Assembly: GCA_037179385.1 (NCBI GenBank)
Contig: CM074187.1
Coordinates: forward strand, 43,062,879-43,126,878
DNA from: Holothuria scabra
Taxonomy: Eukaryota > Echinodermata > Holothuroidea > Aspidochirotida > Holothuriidae
Direction of reading: 5' to 3'
DNA length: 64,000 nt
In this document: piece by piece, positions 1 to 28,219 of the stretch
Numbering within the stretch: position 1 is the first letter of the stretch
Layout of the letters: each line of letters begins with the position of its first letter
Notes under the pieces: model-generated
Databases searched by the model: none
What the model was told of the DNA's origin: nothing
What the model saw: the letters and a program-made list of their open reading frames with translations, nothing else
Position numbers and translations under genes: made by a program

Positions 1-3000
1 GGTTCGCCCCTCAACCCCTACTGGGGCTTTGCCCGTGGACCCACGCCTATGGGGTTTTTCGACTTCACCGTTATGTCGGCTGCCGAAAACTTGTGTCTCC
101 CTAATAAACACATCTTCCCCCGCCTATGCAAACTTCACGCATCTTTGACACACAAAATGCCTAGGCGGCAGAAACAACCTGACAACAGCAAACCTCCCCA
201 GCAAGCCAACCTGCATTCCAAGACACAGGTCAGCAAGCATTGAACATATCGGAGGAGATGGAGTTGCAGAAACACATAATCAGTGGAGGGGAGAGAATTA
301 GTGCAGGAAACTAGATCGGTGTCAGAGACGGATTCAGTACAGGGACCAGGGTCAGTGTGATTAACATTTCTTCCTCCAGCAGGGGGTTGTGGTAGGCTAG
401 TTGTCAATCGTGACAGGTTGTTGCCTGGCTGCTTGAAACTATCAAATGTGCTGTGGTTTATGAAGGTAGCCACACTTTATAAGTTTTACGTAAATAGAGA
501 TTAATTTTCTGACTTTCCATTCTCCTTATCTAATCGCAAATAGTCAAGAGAAGTCGAAAATATTCGTAAAGATTCGAGAACTAACGTAAAGCTATCGGAC
601 CATATCAGAAACATTCGAAAATACTTCTAAATACGTCGATAAATGTTCGCAACGTTTCGGAGTGCATTTGTAAATATTCGTAACCTTCCCTTTAGGTACT
701 TCGCGATTGATCCGGATAAGTTCGTTGCCGTTCTTAATCAATTCGTAATAAGTCAATATTATTCGCAATCTTTCCGCGCTTATTCGTATCTTATTCGGAA
801 CTGCTCCGTTAACTTTATCTTACCCACAACTGAACAAGAGGAGTTTACGAATAGCACCATTTCATTCGGAAACGCCGCATTCGTAATTATTCGGGCTGAA
901 ATTCGACCAAGTGGGAACGGGGCTTAAAACTCACAAAAATCGGAGCGAAATCCGGTCCGATATCGCTGTAGTGTGACCTGGGCTTTACACTTGCAGAAAC
1001 GATTGAACTGGTCTATCATGAACAGGCTGTTGTGACTACCAAATAGAAGCTGTAAAGAAGTGGAAAATAATACATTTCGTTGGAGAAGGACATCTCTCAG
1101 TGCTCTTGCAATTAAATTTAGTCAGAGGGTAACATTGAGTTTAGTGGAAAACAGCTGTATTTTTTATCAATGTAACTATTTTTAAGTTATCAGCACAGTA
1201 AGCTTTTCAACTGAAATTTTGTATATTGCATTATTGTGTATTGAGTAATTTTATGTGTATTTTCTGTGTACTGAATGTGCGTAAGTTGAGAAAATAAAGG
1301 TGGAAAAAAGAGTTTAGGACGGCATGTGGTCAGAGGATGGCTTAGTTGACTCTACTTTTTCAATTAATTCAGTTAGATTAATCCGCCTGTTAGGTGATGA
1401 CAATTGCAACCGCACCCTACCTCATATGATTCTACAAAAAGTAACATCACATTTTCAAAATACACCACAACGTTCACTCCATCGCGTCATCCGGCAGGCA
1501 CCATGTACGGGATATCTGGGTTCATTATGTGTTCGGAGTGCATGAAGATTAAAACTGAAGAGCGAAAGGCAAGGAGTCTTTAGAAGGACATTAAGGGTCC
1601 TTCCAAAGTGTGTCTTTTAGACGTTAAAGTCTCGGCATCTGGTGGTTAACAAAGTATCATTAGTTTGTAGACACCTACATGGTCACTACAATAAAAGCAT
1701 GACCATGTACATCATTCAAAATGACCAATACGAAAAACCTGGGGTCAGTGGCGGGGTTCAAGGGAGCCAGGGCCATCGATCACTCAACATACTGCAAAAA
1801 TAAAAAAAAAACTTACTTATTCTAAATATTTGGCCGTTCAAGGAGCCTAGATGTCAAATGGTGACAGATTTACAACTTTGCAGGAATTGTGTTTGAAGTT
1901 GAAGTGTGTGTGGTGGGAATAAAACTGAAAATTTTGTGTCTTCATTGGCTATCTGATGCCTTGGACGCTACTTATCGAAGAAAAATTTGTTTTTAAATTG
2001 CGTAATTTTAGGAGTCAAAATGAAAGAGCAGCAGTGATCCTCATAGGAGTACGTGCTCTCGAAAAACGTATCTGCCTTACAGAAGTCACAAGCGCTTTTT
2101 TTTTTGGAGTAAAGTTGTGACTTTGAAAAAATTAACGTATTTTGAGGAATTAAAAAATCAATTGGCATCACTGAGGGGGCCCTGGAGAGGCAATTCCTCC
2201 CCTTTGAAAATTTTTGAGAAATTGGGCGTTCTTACATCCGTACATGCACTGGTGCCAAATATACTACCTTCTGACGAAAAAGTTGTGTTACTAAAGTACC
2301 TATTTTGAGGATCTATAAAAAGGCATGCGTGAGGGAAGAGGGCCATAACCTACTGTCCCAGCCCTGCGTACGCCACTGCTTAGAGTCAGTTTCCAAGATA
2401 AACTTGTAGAAAACGAAACACCATTCAAATGACTTTCCTTGAATTACTATGAAGTTTGTTATGAAGTTTCATCTAGCTAAATTCCAGTATAATTATGATC
2501 ACCTACAGCTATTAAAATCAACATGATATGAATAAGAAGGAGGGTCTTCTCCTGGGGTGAGAATCCACTTGAACCTTACCTTTTTCTTTAATCAACCCGA
2601 GATGTTGTAATTCATCAGATGGTGCATGAACTCAGAAATGTCACCGATCTAAGAAAAGGGCTATACACCGGATTGGCGCGAGGTCATTAGAAACTTTTGG
2701 TTTGAAAATATAAACCTCCTGGACCATCAGTGTGATCAATTGTTGGCTATGAGACAAGAAGTAACAATTTAATATCTTGAATGGGAAATATTCAAGACTG
2801 GAATATCACCCTCTAAAGGTGTGAATTGTCTTCTTTTATTGTTAGGCAAACACACTGGCTTACCCATGGAAACTCATGGGTGAACTAATGGAGTGAAATA
2901 AGGGATCCATCCAAATTTGGGTTGAAGTTGTTAAGTTTTTTTTATTCTATTTTAGCGTAAGTATTCAGTCTTGTCAATGTAAACATCAGTAACGAGAAAT

Positions 3001-3465
3001 AAGTGAAAGGCTGAAAGAGGCACCAGAGGTCGGTTCGATGCCGTCAAGGAAGGAGACTAAGTTACCCATGGGGATAACATTAAAGGGCGGGTAAAACTTT
3101 TGATTCTGTACTTCTAGAAAAAAGCTAAGTTGCCATTTGGAGTGTTCTGAAGTCTAAAATTTCCTAGAGATATCCTTAAAAATGTTGATGTAATTTTTTT
3201 TCGTACCGCTTTGCTTTTCCGGGGAATGCAAGTTTCTCATTTTCCCTACATGCGGACTCCCGTTGGCTTATCCGTTGACTAAGATTTGCCACTTTCTTTG
3301 CAGAGTATAACATTCTGATCAATCTGAACATAGTCACTTTCATTAACATTTTCATTTAAAATTCATGAAGAAATCTTTCCCACTCTATCATATTGTTCTT
3401 CTACAAGGTCGTACCGCGACCTCTGACAGTGACATTATTCGTCTTTTGCCTTTTCTTATTCAAAG
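1..3465. other. Left flank or intron of gene 1, no gene recognised
   Basis: If gene 1 has the usual structure this is intron between its catalytic exons and exon a. I found no M1-like exon in it. The stretch 540-990 is rich in ATTCGTAA-like words and ends near GTGTGACCTGGGC; it looks like a decayed repeat. A CAGTGGCG-ended element lies at 1746-2378. The remainder is AT-rich with nothing I recognise. Confidence 0.6.
1746..2378. mobile_element. Non-autonomous DNA element with CAGTGGCG ends
   Basis: It starts CAGTGGCGGGG and ends GTACGCCACTG, giving short terminal inverted repeats CAGTGGCG. The flanks CCTGGGGT (1738-1745) and CTTAGAGT (2379-2386) agree at 5 of 8 positions and could be a decayed 8-bp target duplication. 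Similar ends occur at 4931 and 21193. No transposase ORF is seen. hAT-like origin is inferred from ends and duplication length only. Confidence 0.5.
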
Positions 3466-19147
<15,682 letters not shown>

Positions 19148-19354
19148 AACCAAACCAATGATGGATTCGCTGAAACAAACACCTTCTTAAACACCAACAG
19201 AACTTTATTCTCTACATATTTCACGTGACGATTGTCATTTGTACTTAAAAGTTATGAAATCATTGGATACAGTAATTTTATCAGTTGTAAAGTTGACTGA
19301 ACATATCATAACCTTAGGTAATAGCCTACTATATATGCATTTCATGTAAGTTTA

Positions 19355-19514
19355 CACTCCAAAAACACTCGGATCACTCGGACACTCGGGTCAAATTTTA
19401 TTTCAATTTGGATCAATTGAAGCCTAATCTGGGTTATTATTTGATCCAAGTAGTTTAGCCGGTACCCTCTGACAAACCTTTGGATCCGAAATTGACGTAG
19501 TCGTTTTTACAGTG
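19355..19514. mobile_element. MITE, CACTCCAAAAAC ends, TA duplication
   Basis: The left end CACTCCAAAAACACTCGG and the right end GTCGTTTTTACAGTG are inverted repeats, flanked by TA on both sides (19353-19354, 19515-19516). Arms include GGATCAATT / GGATC-type pairs. It lies 208 bp after the stop of gene 1 and may be part of its 3' UTR. Confidence 0.7.
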
Positions 19515-20680
19515 TATAGTGTATACAAAACTTATCATAGTATTAACATAGATTTCCAGCCTAGTTTTGTCAAAGAAACGTATAAGCTCATAGCCATAAT
19601 TTTTATAATCCTGTTTTCAGCAACATATTAATCTCCATACGCCAATTGTTTAATCTAAACCAAATTGCGGTTGGTGTACGTTTAGTTTTAGGCCTTGTTC
19701 CCATGACCTCTGACGAGCTGTACAATTTAGGTACCAGTACGGTTTCTAAGAAGTTACAAACCGTACGATTTCTTTTCAAATCTTATCGCTTTGCACTCAC
19801 GGGGCCTTCGGACAATTTGTTGGTCCACAAGGCCTCCTTACGGGGTTTTATAAATTTGATGATGAAGCCCACTTTAGTCAATCGCAATAGCAGAAGCTTT
19901 AGGATACTCTCATAGTCTTTGCGGCCCCTTAAAAAGCTCAAATGGCGAACAAATAGAACTGTCCCGCAGTTAACATGCTGTGTTGGAGTTAAGTGGCCGC
20001 CACGATCGACAAAATTGAAACGTCCGTGAATGAAAAACGAAGGGGTTCTCTTTTATTTGATACCCGGGCGGCTTCCTCACGGCTGAGTACCACTTACCAA
20101 GTAGACCGCTCTTATATTTTGTGTTCGGCCTACGTAATGCTTTTGGGAGAATTGCCCTTTACCTTGTTGTGTCTTTCATTGATTTCATCATATGTGTTAT
20201 ATGTTTGCTCAATTTGTACCCCCAAAATAACAGTATATTTGGGTAGTGGCTCATTGATTTAGTGGGTTCATTATGCTTCAAAATAAACGAGACTAACAGC
20301 AGCCAAATGTTTTCAACAATTGAAGCATCACCTTATTTTCCCAAAAAGTTCTGTGTGAAAGATCAAAGTCAATAAGCGATTTTTTAATCATTTGGGGACA
20401 TACCCCACCCAACCGATCGCCGTGCACGAATGTGAAACATTTTGAAAATAATGTGAACAGTGTTATATTAATTCATAGTTATTTTAACTTCTGAGATTAA
20501 CTTTCAGTAGATAGGACTAATGTTTGTGTATAATCTTCGCGTTTAATGGTTTTTGCAATGTTTCAGAAGGCAGTGTAACTTGCGAAAAATGATAGTATGG
20601 ATACTGTTAACAAACGGTTGTAAATTTGGACAAGCAATAAAAATCAGAAATGAAATAATTCTATATTTATTTTACCTTCC
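19515..20680. other. Downstream of gene 1, no gene recognised
   Basis: It holds possible 3' UTR. Candidate AATAAA signals are at 20282-20287 and 20636-20641. Short open frames here show no family resemblance and no splice structure I can connect. Confidence 0.5.
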
Positions 20681-20800
20681 CTCCTTGTGGAAACAAGCCA
20701 GTGAGCCACAACTGGAAAAAAAGGCCTTGGCCGGCTCGACTTGAACCAATAGGTTGGAAACTGGTCCGTAAAACTCTTTCTAACCATCTCACCATCCTCT
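20680..20800 (+). mobile_element. SINE fragment
   Basis: CAAGCCAGTGAGCCACAACTG, GGCCTTGGCCGGCTCGACTTG and AATAGGTTGGAAACTGG match the 3' body of the SINE at 41801-42160. The head is missing and the tail is CTAACC-like. Confidence 0.8.
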
Positions 20801-21192
20801 TTGTCTGTTTCCTTTTCAACAACTGCTTCTTTGCTTTTGTTTCCAAATTAGTTTCATTTGTGAACAGGTAAATTGTGTATGAAACTCAATCTTTCAGTCC
20901 AAATGCAGGAGTGCTTACTAGATTGCTAGAGCAAGGGGTGGAGAAATAGAAGGGAATAACCCCTCCACTTTTTGACAAGCTGGTCATCAACTCAATAACC
21001 CCCCCCAGTTTTCAGGTAAGTCTTCATTTCCGAAAAATATAATTCATGAAATTATGAAATGACCAAGTAAACTAAACTGCTTAAGCGATCGTTTGGGAGG
21101 ACACAAAACACGAAAGAACAGATTTGGTAATTTCGTCTGTCTCTACCATGACATCAGCGGAAGCACTCAACCACAGATGTGTGAGCTGACAA

Positions 21193-21470
21193 TAGTGGTG
21201 GCCACAGAATGTAAGAAAATGTAAAGGGCAAACATTTTGGGCGCAAAGTGAAACCTAGCCAAAAGCACCCGTTCCTGGATGTGGGGTCCAAGGGCGAAAA
21301 CCCCGGAAGCTCTGCTGGTTTTATCATACCTCGGGATGAAAATTAAGTCTCAGGAGAGGTATATCATATTTTTTCGGTTGACTAAAAACCAGACTAACCT
21401 AACTTTGGGAAGGGGGGAGGAGGACAAAAGCTTCCCAAGCTTGCCCCCCGCCCTCGTAGCGCCGCCACTG
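21193..21470. mobile_element. CAGTGGCGGC-ended MITE with 8-bp target duplication
   Basis: The left end TAGTGGTGGCCAC and the right end GCGCCGCCACTG are inverted. The flanks are GCTGACAA (21185-21192) and GCTGACAT (21471-21478), a 7-of-8 match. The interior shares TTAAGTCTCAGGAGAGGTAT and CTAACCTAACTTTGGG with 4931-5238. The 8-bp duplication and CAGTGG end suggest a hAT-class non-autonomous element. Confidence 0.8.
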
Positions 21471-21479
21471 GCTGACATA

Positions 21480-23140
21480 TTAAATAAGAATATATACATA
21501 TCGGTCAGTTTCGACCGGTGAAGAAACCATATAAATATGAACTGGGGGTATTGATATACCATCGCCATTTAGTGCTCACCAAGTCCCAACCACCACCCAT
21601 GACAAGAAATCGTTCTGTTTCGAGCAGAAAGTGGCATCAAGAAATGAAGTTTTACTTTGCAGTTATGACATAGCAGACATTTATAAAATTCACCTTTGCT
21701 GTCACACGTGACACATCTTCAGCTGTGAAAAATACTTAAGTATGTAGTAACTGAAAATTGGAAAAAAAAAACGGTCATAAACATTTAACTATGAGAAAAG
21801 AAAAACGATCACAACATAAAGTTGTAATTGCATACCACTTGCATATCACTGGTACCCTTTTACTTTAGTTCCTGAAACATGCAAATTTTGTAACAAATTT
21901 TACTTAAAAAGTAGGACAAGATCACATATGGAGACACTTAATTTTTCAAAAATTTTAAAAGGGGAGGGGCATCGACTCCCCTGTGATGACAGCTAATGAA
22001 TAGCCTTCCAAAAATTACTTCTTTCCTTCCCATGAAACAATTAACGGTTGAACAACGATGCACTAGCACCAAATAATGCACGATCGGAGGTTAATGCAAG
22101 TGATGCACAAGAACGCAGTCCATGTGCAATCAGCGTTGTCGGTAACCGCCGCAAGTGCTTTATTCTGTTCCAATGCACAGACTTAGACTTGTTTAAACTT
22201 TGTTGATTCATCCACAACAATACTTTGATTTAAAAGACGGAACAGAAGTAAAATATCTTGCGTAAAAAAATACATTACAACAGTCCAACCCGGAGTCAAA
22301 TGGCGTATTTCAAGATGAGGGTGTTATTCATTTCAGCGAGGTTATCGTGGGATAATGAACGGTCATATGACCGTATTGCACCAATAGAAGTTGAAGATTA
22401 TTGTCAAGTATGAATGAATCACTGACAAGCAGCCAGATATACAGGTGTATTATATTATCCCATGTAGACTGGGTATACATTCAGTATCGTAGTGCATTGT
22501 TTTATTATGATTGCTCCAAAGGCTCAGTGACGTACTTTGTGGGGCCATAAGTGAAGTCAGACTCCTCTGAAAGTTTAGCTCATGGAATGACGTTACAAAA
22601 CCTACAGAAGGTGAAAGGTCTACTGAAATAGCTTCTTTGGGAAGCAGTTTTCCACCACGGGCGTTTAAGCTATATTTATCAGTTTATGTAAGGGTTTTTC
22701 GACCAAGAATCACTTTTGAACATGTTCCCTCGTAAATGGTTATCAAATTAACGAAATTTCTAGTCGTTCTGCCAGCTTCAGATACTTAGAGGAGGTTTTA
22801 AAGCTGTATTTCTAACCAATTAAAGTCGGGCCTTTCCTCGTGCCTCCGACCTTACTCAATGGTGTCATATATACTGATATTCCTTCTGATGTAACAGCTT
22901 ACGCAGACGCATAGCAGCAAAGGTTAATATCATTTAACGTATTTGGAAAAGAACCGCCTCGTCCCCTTGTGATTTTCAGATGGGTTTTGTTTCGGAATCC
23001 AACTGTCCATAAAGATGCTGACACTGGCAACTTTCTGTTAAGGGTGCGCGAGTCTATACTGGTGGTCATGCGTGTTAAAAATGATGTCGAACATAAGAAA
23101 ACTTTGCATTCTATCCATTTTCTAAAAGACAAAATGATGA
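21480..23140. other. No gene recognised
   Basis: AT-rich DNA. Around 22800-23140 both strands carry short open frames of 67-77 codons next to each other. They have no motif I know and could be a decayed mobile element. Confidence 0.4.
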
Positions 23141-24140
23141 ATTTGTCCAGGGAGAGTGCCTCCTCCCCTTGATCTGCCCAATGACAACGTATCTCAGTCG
23201 TCGCGTGGTGAGATTGTCCAGGGAGAGTTTCCCCTCATCTTGATCTTCCCCATGACAGCTATCTCTCAGTCGTCGCGTGGTGAGTTTGTCCAGGGAGAGT
23301 GTCCCCTCCCCTTAATCTTCCCCATGACAGCTATCTCTCAGTCGTCGCGTGGTGAGTTTGTCCAGGGAGAGTGTCCCCTCCCCTTGATCTTCCCCATGAC
23401 AGCTATCTCTCAGTCGTCGCGTGGTGAGTTTGTCCAGGGAGAGTGTCCCCTCCTCTTGATATATCCCCATGACAGCTATCTTTCAGTGGTCGCGTGGTGA
23501 GTTTGTCCAGGGAGAGTGTCACCTCCTCTTGATCTATCTCCATGACAGCTATCTTTCAGTGGTCGTGTGGTGAGTTTGTCCAGGGAGAGTGCCACCTCCT
23601 CTTGATCTTCCCCATGACAGCTATCTCTCAGTCGTCGCGTGGTGAGTTTGTCCAGGGAGAGTGTCCCCTCCTCTTGATCTTCCCCATGACATCTATCTTT
23701 CAGTCGTCGCGTGGTGAGTTTGTCCACGGAGATTGTCCCCTTCTCTTGATATATTCCCATGACAGCTATCTCTCAGTCGTCGCGTGGTGAGTTTGTCCAG
23801 GGAGAGTGTTCCCTCCTCTTGATCTTCCCCATGACAGCTATCTCTCAGTCGTCGCTTGGTGAGTTTGTCCAGGGAAAGTGCCCCATCACTTGATCTATCC
23901 CAATGACAGCTATCTCTCAGTCGTCGCTTGGTGAGTTTGTCCAGGGAGAGTGTCCCCTCCCCTTGATCTTCCCCATGACAGCTATCTCTCAGTGATGGCG
24001 TGGTGAGTTTGTCCAGGGAGAGCGTCCCCTCACCTTGATCTTCCCCATGACAGCTATCTCTCAGTCGTCACGTGGTGAGTTTGTCCAAGGAGAGTGCCCC
24101 TCCTCTTGATCTTCCCCATGACATCTTTCAGTCGTTGCGT
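23141..24140. repeat. 72-bp minisatellite, about 14 copies
   Basis: The unit contains GTGAGTTTGTCCAGGGAGAG, then TGTCCCCTCC, CTTGATCTTCCCCATGACAG and CTATCTCTCAGTCGTCGCGTG. The unit length of 72 is divisible by 3, so several copies stay open on both strands (24-residue repeats MTAISQSSRGEFVQGECPL..). Copies differ by a few substitutions and 1-2-bp indels, which break the frames. It lies between the two peptidase genes. Confidence 0.95.
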
Positions 24141-25485
24141 CCCTATTGAAACTTCTTATATACACACGCGCAAGGGGATGATGGGTCAGGTGGGCGAAAT
24201 GAACACGTGACCCCTATGTTGGTCGTCTGACAGATTTTAAATCTCTTGAATAAATCTGCAAGGGTGATTAGGTACATGGACCGATGGAGTACACGTTTTC
24301 AAGAACTAGCATAGACGAAGCAAGACACTGCTGTTCCATCCCACCGCTCACAGATTTTTCTAGTTCCTTTCAATGTGTTAAAAATGCAACACAAATTTTA
24401 ATTTAAAGGTAGCTTATGGTGCAAACCACAAAAAATCAACAGAGAAGGTAAAAACCCCTCCCCAAATTTTCGCAAGAGCTGAATTTCGGGAAGTGGTTGA
24501 CAAAAAAATCTGGCGGCCATTTAAATCTTAAACAACCTGGCATGAGTGCTCTAAATCACTCAACAGATATTAAGGGTGCCTGAATCTTCCAAAATTTGCT
24601 CGAAAAATAAAAAGCATCATAGTCACTGTAAAATTTTCGTTAAATATTCCAAAAAATAAAACCTTGGCCACACATTCTGGGAGCTTACACAAAACAATTA
24701 TACATACCTCAGTTTCACTTCAAAGTTTAGACATGATTTTGCCCTATATGGTAGAATATCGTACGGACGGAAGCTGCAACACGTTACATAATGACCCTAA
24801 CCAGGGAAGTGTTACAACTGCCTGTTCTTACATTGCGCATGACACAGAATAGTATACGTACCCAGATGTATAAACAGCCCAAACTTTTAGCCGGAAAATT
24901 GACATTGACATCTGGTAACTTTCTGATAGTACTGGAATTTGCTCATTTCTTATAGGACTGTGGGAGTGAAAACGTTATTGCCAACGAAAGTTCAAAGTAA
25001 CAACTGTTTATAGTAAAAAACTCCCTAGGGTTACTGACAAGTCTGGAAAATGCCATTTGGGGAATTCTGAGAAGTCACGATTTTTCACATTTTTTGACGC
25101 TCTGTTCCAAATATTATGGCGTTCCGCTTAGATTTACAATGTATCTATATTCTATTCTTGGCAGAGAATCTTCTGCTACAGAGAAGCACACTGTTGATGT
25201 GGCCTTGAAAATGCAATAAGAGGGCAATCCAGGGAGTTGCATATCTCATCGCTAACATGTGTGTAAGTTGGTTATACAACTGGAACTATTTGCTAGAAGT
25301 TTCATTTGTTGTTTTTATGCTACAGCAGAATGTCATTGACAAAAATTACCATACTTCACTCTATGCCACAATCCTTTGAAATTCCTATTTGAAGTCCAAG
25401 GGAAGCGATTTTTTTCGTTCCAAGGAGCCGGGTATAGCACGCGCCATAGAAAATCCTATTGTTTAAAGATTCAACGCGTTTGTGC
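24141..25485. other. No gene recognised; one copy of a GCGATTTTTCAAAATTTT repeat
   Basis: The stretch 25035-25140 (TGGAAAATGCCATTTGG..AAGTCACGATTTTTCAC..GGCGTTCCGCTTAGA) matches segments near 29990, 30190, 32950 and 40170. The rest is unremarkable AT-rich DNA. Confidence 0.5.
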
Positions 25486-25489
25486 TTCA

Positions 25490-26110
25490 GCGACGCGTTC
25501 TATACGCGCATAATACATTTCTCATATCATCTAGACCAATTGACACATCTACTGCACCCATTGAAAACGAACTTCCCGGTTGCTTTTCCGTTGTTAACGC
25601 GTAAGAACTTAAGCGCATGTGTAAAGGGGCCCGGAAAAGATCCATAGGAAACTGAAGAATCACAGTCAGAATGAGGCTGCCTGCGGCCGAGTGAAAATTA
25701 ACAGAGGGCGCTCTCAGACCTTTCGTTTTAAGGCGCGCGATCGGACGCGCGCGCATTGAGGCGCCTTAAGTCGATTTGAGGTTCGTTATTTTCCGCGCAC
25801 TATGGGATTGATAAGAGGCTCAGCTTATGTCATTTGGGAATTTTGGCTGTTTTACAATTTACAAAATAGCTCGCCTTAGTCAATTAAGGGGAGTCTTTTT
25901 TACTCGCCTTCATTTTTCAAACGTAAAGACCTGGGCTACACGCGCACTTAAACTACGCGTTGCATATGGGCATTATACATTCCTCTGTGCATTATCCGGA
26001 ATAATTGACACAAACTACTTCGTTGGAAAACGAACGCACTGCTTGCTTTTCCGCTGTCAGTGCGTAAGAATCTCGTGGTGTATATATACTAGAGCGCGGG
26101 TGATATTTTG
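25490..26110. repeat. Duplicated CG-rich segment, two diverged ~130-bp copies
   Basis: Copy 1 (about 25493-25625) and copy 2 (about 25945-26080) share, in order, ACGCGTT, ATTATACATT-like, ACCAATTGACACA, CTAC, GAAAACGAACTTCCCGGTTG / GAAAACGAACGCACTGCTTG, CTTTTCCG, TAACGCGTAAGAA / AGTGCGTAAGAA. The block is unusually rich in GCGCGC (25738-25754), against an AT-rich background. Confidence 0.65.
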
Positions 26111-28031
26111 CACAGGCGCGTATTTCACTAACGCGGCCCACAAATCAGCTGTCTGCATTTCACACTTTTTGCTATGGTCAATTTAAATTTCTTAAATGTT
26201 CAGAAAATTTGCATTAAGATCATTAACGATCAGACAAATTTCCTTTCCATAGAATTTACCGTGAATGACCGTTACAGTTGTTTAAATAAGATTGCCGGGT
26301 GGGTAACCATAAAACGTTACAAAAAAGCATTTAATTTATGCAGTTTCCATGCACAGTCAAGAATAGTATTTCAAATGCCTTTTATTTTCATACAGAGATA
26401 GCTTATTAAAGAGGCGATCAGAGTTTCTTTTCACAATTTGTTTTGAAATAATTCTGGAACAAAAAGTTTATTTTCTTCGTCACATTCTATTGTCTAAATT
26501 GTCGCTGCCTATAGTACCATCGGGGTGCTATAGCCATCTAATGAACAAATTCTACTCTAGAAACTCGAGAAAAAATGACAACAGCTCAACTTCTGACAAA
26601 AATAAAAACGTTAGCCCCCTACTTATAGGAAATTTGCTCAACCTAGCCTTTATCCTATGTTACACTAATTGTACTTCAGACGTGACCAAAATAGTCGTAA
26701 AATTATTTAAAGTAGTTCTCTGGTCATTGCGAATAATACTCCACAATTTCATTATGTCTTTATTTTGGCAATATTACTTTGTTGAATTTATTTCGAAATC
26801 ACGCTTATGTGCGTAGGTAACGTTCGACTGACCGGCTCAAAGTACACTTCTTGATCCAGAGACATCCGTAAAACTTGTGATAGGAATTTCTTTGTTTTTT
26901 ATTTACTTGCGCATGGAAAACACTTTTAATTGGAAGATTAAGGGCAGGACGATTAGTAATAATATGAGATAAAAAAAACCTATATATTTCTTTTGAATAA
27001 GTAGGCCTACATTTTTACTGAAATTTCCACAGAGTGACCGACCCACGGTACAACCTATCCTCAGGAAAGGCCCTGTAAGGTCATTCGCCGATAGCTCACT
27101 GTACACAGTCTTTACACCGACATATGAAAATAGTGGTAAGATCGGCAGTCCTGATAGTGAAAGATATTTGAGATTGAAGTTCTTTCTCGCAGGGTACAGT
27201 TTTGAAGCGCCCTCTCTTTGATTGGTCTCCTTGCCTACACTTGACCGACACTTTTGTTAGATTTTTCTCATAATAACGAAAGGCCTAGGTAGGTAGGCCT
27301 AGACCTAGTTGCATGCTTACGTTAATTTTTTTAAATTAGCCTATAATGATGAAAACTTAACAAATATCGCCCGCATGGTTTATTGGTATGAGGAATCTCC
27401 TTACTAAAAGGTGGGATCTTAAATTTGCATCAAAATTTATCCCAATACCGTGTTCCAAAATAGTTGGCAAATTAAATGAGTACAAAAAATCTTACCTCAA
27501 TACTATGGTCTGCTTCGCATATCTCCACAGCCTCGGTGGATTGGAAATGATCATGCGAAATAGCTACACGTACGTACGTGCGTATATAGCATGCACTGTA
27601 CAGGCCAGGCTATATATTAAGAGATATTGCAATATTAGATGTGACCATTCGGCATACTGTCGCGATCTCCCAGAAGGTCAGATCCGTTCGACTTTCGGAA
27701 GAAAAAGTATCGGATACAGGAAAGCACAGATCCTTCAGTAAGTTTGCAAGTTAGAAGTTAACATGATCGGAAGTGATGTCTCACTAAACTGATATGGATA
27801 TAGACGCAACGATTATAAAAGTAAGACGCTTTCGGGGACGCCTTAGACAAGTGCGTAATTGTTATTATTCACGCGCTAGCTGGGCGTATTCTCCATTTTT
27901 TACGTTTTTTGGCGACTGATGCTTCAGAACCGCCAAGTTTTCAGGGCACTAATATGTAAGATAGGTAGGCCCTATGCCTAACCTAATGTTAGTCACCCAC
28001 AGTTTCATATCTTGGGTTATAACTCAAGCCT
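26111..28031. other. No gene recognised; CCTAG/TAGGCCTA-rich stretch begins
   Basis: Several 60-120-codon open frames here have no family resemblance. From about 27280 the words AGGCCTAGG, TAGGCCTAGACCTAG and similar recur up to 28530. Confidence 0.4.
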
Positions 28032-28219
28032 ATAGACCTTATGCCAGTTAGCTGTAATATTGCACTCTGGGAAGGATTATTCCAACACAGTTCCCAATCA
28101 GCATTGTGACCATTGGCCTTCTCCATGGTGACGATTCACTTCTGTGGTCCCATACATGGAATAATCCTTCCCATGTTGCAGTTTTGAAGCGCCCTCTATT
28201 TAATTGGCATAAGGTCTAT
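28032..28219. mobile_element. 188-bp foldback element
   Basis: The ends ATAGACCTTATGCCAGTTA and TAATTGGCATAAGGTCTAT are inverted. An inner pair, GGGAAGGATTATTCCA and TGGAATAATCCTTCCC, follows. GTTTTGAAGCGCCCTCTA near the right end also occurs at 27197-27216 as a partial copy. Confidence 0.8.

Noticed and set aside
22899..23172. Overlapping 67-77-codon frames on both strands
   Set aside because: No recognisable domain and no continuation; at most a decayed element, which I could not support.
23141..24140. CRISPR array or repeat protein gene
   Set aside because: The repeat has no unique spacers and the organism is an animal; frames break between copies and lack splice or start context, so a minisatellite is sufficient.
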